Below, in pieces: positions 59,801 through 64,000 of a stretch of DNA of 64,000 nt. Under the pieces are notes generated by a model that did not search any database, was not told the DNA's origin, and saw nothing but the letters and a program-made list of their open reading frames with translations. The position numbers and the translations under genes are program-made. Each line of letters begins with the position of its first letter. Position 1 is the stretch's first letter. Source of the stretch: Diploscapter coronatus (taxonomy: Eukaryota; Nematoda; Chromadorea; Rhabditida; Rhabditidae); the NCBI GenBank assembly GCA_964036155.1, contig OZ038423.1:27667249-27731248 (forward strand), read 5' to 3'.

Positions 59801-62800
59801 CCCGTTGTAGCCCATCTTCGGGGTGCTCGTCGCTAGGCGAGGTAGACTAGAAATTTTGAAAATTAAAACAATTTTAAAAAAAAACCGGATAAATGGCAAA
59901 AACTTCGAGGTTTTTAAAAAATTTTCTAGGAAGATCGATTTTTTTCCAAATCTATTAGAAAGTTATTAGATTTTCCAGATTTTTAGAGATGGTAGACTTT
60001 TCACAAGAAATTAAATCTAACCTAGTAGTGCGTTTGATAATGCTATCCTGTCTGAGGACGTCACGCTCCTCGCCCCTGTCGAACTGCGCATCATCGGGCA
60101 AGTCGTACAGCCAGTGATAGCCGCTGTTCGGACCGGGCGCCCGGTTGATCACGAACTTTCGCTCAGGGCTACGGCTCCGGTCACTGCAAACTTCGAATTA
60201 CCGTTTTTAAAGCTTAATTAGGCTTGACACATTTTCCATATTTGTTGTCAAAATTTTGCTTATCTTGTTCCACAGTTAACTCCGCGAATACGTATCTACA
60301 AATAGTTCAAAGAGCCTTTATCCGTTATCAAAAACTAGCATTTTATTACTATCGTCGAATTAAAATCTTCTTTAAATATTTGAACAAATTTCCGAAAAAG
60401 GTGACAGGTTCAAAATTGTTATAACCTGATCGGGTGTTGATATTTAACGCACATATCTCAAATCCTCTCCAACTTCTGACTCATTGTAGTTACCACCTTC
60501 TTTTCCACTTCTTCATGATACCTCAGAAAAGAGGGTGTTAACTACAAGAGGACCAAATTCTCAACCCACCACCCCCTCAGCGAATCAGCCGAGTTGCCGC
60601 GTTCCCTGTACTTGTAGGCCGTGTCCGTGAATGAGAGATGGTGTCTATTGCGACGCAACTTCTTGCTTTGGTCCTATAAAAAAGTCAAAGATTAATCAAC
60701 TTCAAGGTCAACCTTAATTTGTTCCAATTGCGAAAAGGTCTTTAGAAAATCCAAAGTTTTCCAAGATTTTTCATTGATCCTGAAAAAATTGCAACTTTTC
60801 CAGAAACCTTGCCTTTTTTTATTTTCACCAATTTTTCACTAACCTTGATGTACTTGAGCATTTTCCAGTCTACTTGTGTGGTTTTCCTTTTGTCGAGTCA
60901 GAGAAAGATAGTCTTGTTAGAGTCAGTCGAAAATCCTCGTCTTCTTCCGAATTCAGTCGACTGGCCAGTGGAAAGGTTAGTTGGGTAATGAATTTCACAT
61001 CGCTTGAAAATAACGTTTCTTCGAAAATCTAAAATCTGTGATGTATGCAAAAAAAATTAGATAAAGGTTCAAATTTTCGATTCTTTTCAGAAATTCTGAA
61101 ACATGCTTATTCAAATTTCTGAAAATATTAGCTTTTCCAAAAAGTAAACTTTCCAAGATATTGAGCTTTCGGCTGAAAACCGACAAAATGCCATAAAATA
61201 ACATTTTAAAATACCGTATCTTTATTTCTGAGATCTCAATTTTAAACTCGTTAGCATAAGCTTCTGAAGTGGTACCGAACATAGAATAAGAGGTTATGGA
61301 GTGAATAAAGTAAAGAAAGTAGTGAGGATTGCTGTAATTTTCGATAAATTTAATCATTTTCAAGTCACCAAATCAGAAAAGTTGATTTTTCAGTAGAAAT
61401 ATGAGATTTTTGCTTTCCGAAATCGTTTGTGGAGTTTACTTGCCGATAGTCTTTGCCTTTTTGTGAGCGTTCTGAAAGAAAATCTTTGATGTTAGTAAGT
61501 TTCATACAATGGACAGAGGATTTTATTTTCTACTAGCTCATTGGGCCAATTTCAACATGGAAAATAAGCGAAAAAGAAAAGAATGCAAAAAAATTAAGAA
61601 AAAGTCGGTTTACCGAAATTTTTTCTCCAGCCGCTTTCGCAGTCTTTGCGTCCAGACTCATGAATTTCTTACTTTTCGGAGAGGAAAGATGACTGAAAAA
61701 TTGATAAAAAGTACACATTTTCAAGCTTAATATTTTTTCTCAAACATTGAAACGAGGTTTAGAATTACCGTTGAGAGAAAGAAACAAAATCTAGCTATTA
61801 GATTCAAAATAGTGCTAAGAACACTAAAGGATGAACTTCTGTAGACTTTATGAAAGTTTTCTGAAACTTATCAAAGATCTACTATTTCCAATCTTTCAAA
61901 AAAACCTACTCGAAACTGCGAATTCTGTGCCAAGGCCTTGTCTTCACTGGTTTCTCATCCATGTGGATGTTCCTGTAAGCATATTCAGTTTTTGTCAATC
62001 ATATAGCTATATACCTAGAGTAAATAATTTGTGAACATCGATTTAAATGAAAATTCATTCTGATTCACTATGCGATTGGTAAAAAAATGAAGGAATTAAC
62101 AACAAAAAACTACCTCGGCTCAGTTCCGACCTTCCTCAACTCCGACCCATCCTCCATTCTGAAGCCAGTTTGGGGCGTTGCCACGGAATTCTTACGGCTT
62201 TTCTTTCTCAATAGCAAATTCGCCAGGCGGGAGAGGCTCAGTGTTCTGGAACAACCAAGTAAAAATTCGCGAACAAAAAGATTCGAATTTCCTAGAAAGA
62301 ATGCAGGTCTTCATCTTTTTGAAATGGAAGAGATAAAGTTAGAATTAGAAAATGTTGATTTCACAATTATGTTTCAAAAAGACTAGTTTTGAAGAATCTT
62401 TTCACAACTCGATTTTATGAGAATATGCTGATAAAATTTAAAAAACAAAGCTAAATCTAGCCTACCTGAAAGAAGTTCTTTTTCTTAAAAAATGAAAAAT
62501 CCGACCTCCTGAATGAGCGTTTCCTCTTGACGTTGGATCCTTTCGAGTCTTTAGAATCATTGAACAACAAGCTGGAATTGTTCATTTCGTCCGCATGGAA
62601 ATCGGGCGTCTTCATCATCGATGACGACAGCTCCACGAATTTGACGTCGTCGAATTTTTCGATTATTTCCTGGAAAGTAAATTCGAATAAACAAGTTTAA
62701 AAGTGGTAAGATTTGAAATAAAAATTTTTTCGAAAAACTGAAAGGAATGACAAGGAAAAATGATAAATGCTTTTTTAAACATTTCTACCTTCATGGATCC

Positions 62801-64000
62801 CATTTCGTCGACTTTTGCGGCGAAATTGATCTCCTCTAGCTTGTCGAATTCGACACGATTCATCGCGAACACTGCGTTCAGGTAGATCGGAGACCAGTGC
62901 TTGATCAGGGGGTCGACTAAAATTTTGTTGATACAATAATTAAAATGTGGAAGAAAAATCTTACCTATACAAAGTTCTAAATTTTGGAAAGCAATTAGAA
63001 AGGAAGAAGAAAACGATCTATAACAAAAATCTAACAGAAAAATCTAGTTTTGGAAAACAAAGGAAAAAGTTCACCTAAATAATTTTTGCAAAATAAAACC
63101 TAAAATTTTGAAAAGAAGATCAAAGAACCGTTTTCGCAGAAAACTCGACAAGGCTCTGTGTACTCGTCCACGCAGGAAATATAGTCGATGCGCACTCGAT
63201 CGACGTCGTCCAGCTGACCTGCGACATAGCCGAACGGGTCTTCCTGTAAAAGAGTATTTTTCGTATTTTAAATTTAAAAAGAAAATCCTAAATTTGGAAA
63301 ATTCCCAGCTTTATTTCTGAAAATTTTCAATAGAAATTAAATAATTTGAAAAATCTTCCAAAAACAGAAACGTACTTACCGGTTTTTGTTTAACTTTTGA
63401 AATTTCTATAAAATGAAGTTCGGAGATGAAAAAATATTTGAAAGGACTTGAAGAAACCCAATCTGACTAACCTTTTTGTAGAGGTCAAAGTAGACCCCAC
63501 AGCGAGGCGCCAAGACCTTGTAGACGCAGTAGTTCTTGCCATCGTCGCAATCCACTAGACGAATGAAGTATGGACCGTGGACAGGAAAGGTGAGCTGAAA
63601 AATAATTGTCTAAATCTTATTTCACAATCATAACGAGAGTAAAAATGAACTTTCTATCGTTTCTTATAAGATTTTCTTGAAGCATAACTTTAGGGATCGC
63701 TCGAGACAAAGAATCTTGAAATTATTACCCGAATAGCAAACGAGATGTCTCTGGACCAATTGATTATGGCGATGGTCTTCTTGGAAAGGGCGGCATGGGG
63801 GAAGAAGACCTAAACAAAAATACAACAAGTCATTTCAAAGTATTCTAGAAAGTTCACCTACTTTCTTACTTTATCGTCAATTTCTCTCCTTCAAATTGGA
63901 TCATTTTGCTTTCAAAAAATCGAGTTGCAGAAAACTTGACACGTTACCTTGTTTGGATAGGCGGTGACTTCGTCGTCGAAGCAGACCTCTTCAGGCGGAA
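56822..64000 (-). CDS. Large protein with two copies of an unrecognised domain (5' end off the right edge)
   Basis: Twenty-five exons give 810 residues in the window: 63948-64000, 63729-63809, 63472-63594, 63129-63243, 62789-62916, 62506-62669, 62114-62245, 61910-61972, 61614-61692, 61440-61471, 60844-60886, 60573-60673, 60022-60183, 59688-59846, 59492-59601, 59358-59421, 59156-59224, 58779-58913, 58418-58519, 58203-58284, 57889-58014, 57699-57813, 57388-57473, 57053-57118, 56822-56866. I do not recognise it. A domain of about 200 residues occurs at both ends. Copy A has VFFPHAALSKKTIAIINWS, HGPYFI and VLAPRCGVYFDLYKK; copy B has VFFPQVELAKKTICVVNWS, HGPYFV and VLWPRSGVYLDLYKR. The linker between them is disordered and basic, with KRKR, RKKSRK, RGRSKSRSRRS and many Ser/Pro. 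No signal peptide or membrane segment is visible. The acceptors of the exons at 60844 and 61614 are less certain. Confidence 0.85.

Noticed and set aside
1..64000. CRISPR arrays, bacterial operons or integrated phage
   Set aside because: Dense spliceosomal introns and animal gene families throughout; no spaced direct repeats of CRISPR type.

Overview
This 64 kb window is AT-rich nuclear DNA of an animal, almost certainly a nematode. The genes are split into small exons by GT-AG introns with the short acceptor TTTTCAG. Dynamin-1-like and Ariadne proteins read most like nematode orthologues. All nine start codons inside the window lie 0-55 bases downstream of a 3' splice site with no recognisable upstream exon, the mark of spliced-leader trans-splicing. 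I reconstructed about 125 exons by hand, checking splice sites and reading phase.

Layout, left to right. (1) 1-10360, minus strand: 5' part of a low-complexity protein gene of unknown function, with a 5.5 kb intron. (2) 11581-14360, minus: mitochondrial thiamine pyrophosphate carrier (SLC25A19). (3) 14.4-22.4 kb: gene-poor, with inverted repeats, purine tracts and one weak two-exon orphan candidate. (4) 22463-27883, minus: Ariadne-1-type RBR E3 ligase. (5) 30561-37535, minus: DRP1, the mitochondrial fission dynamin. (6) 38236-43830, minus: Rab geranylgeranyltransferase alpha subunit. One of its introns carries, on the opposite strand, a tRNA gene with anticodon TGT (threonine) and a long class II variable arm. 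(7) 44425-46881, minus: U2 snRNP A'. (8) 47430-52582, plus: MICU1, divergent from U2A'. (9) 52969-54635, minus: ERI-family DEDDh exonuclease, tail-to-tail with MICU1. (10) 54989-56255, minus: mitochondrial ribosomal protein mL49. (11) 56822 to the right edge, minus: large 25-exon gene with two copies of a domain I do not recognise.

What stands out. Four or five of the ten spliced genes serve mitochondria: cofactor import, fission, calcium uptake control, translation, and possibly the exonuclease with a presequence-like N terminus. Same-strand blocks (56822-64000, mL49, exonuclease; and U2A', RABGGTA, DRP1) have gaps of 0.35-0.7 kb, longer than classical nematode operons but each with an acceptor before the next ATG.

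The most unusual feature is the tRNA at 40152-40245. It combines a threonine anticodon, a GGC...GCC acceptor end and discriminator U73 with the D-loop layout and long variable arm of serine/leucine tRNAs. It recalls the nematode nev-tRNAs but has a different anticodon. The duplicated domain in the last gene is the best candidate for an undescribed protein family.
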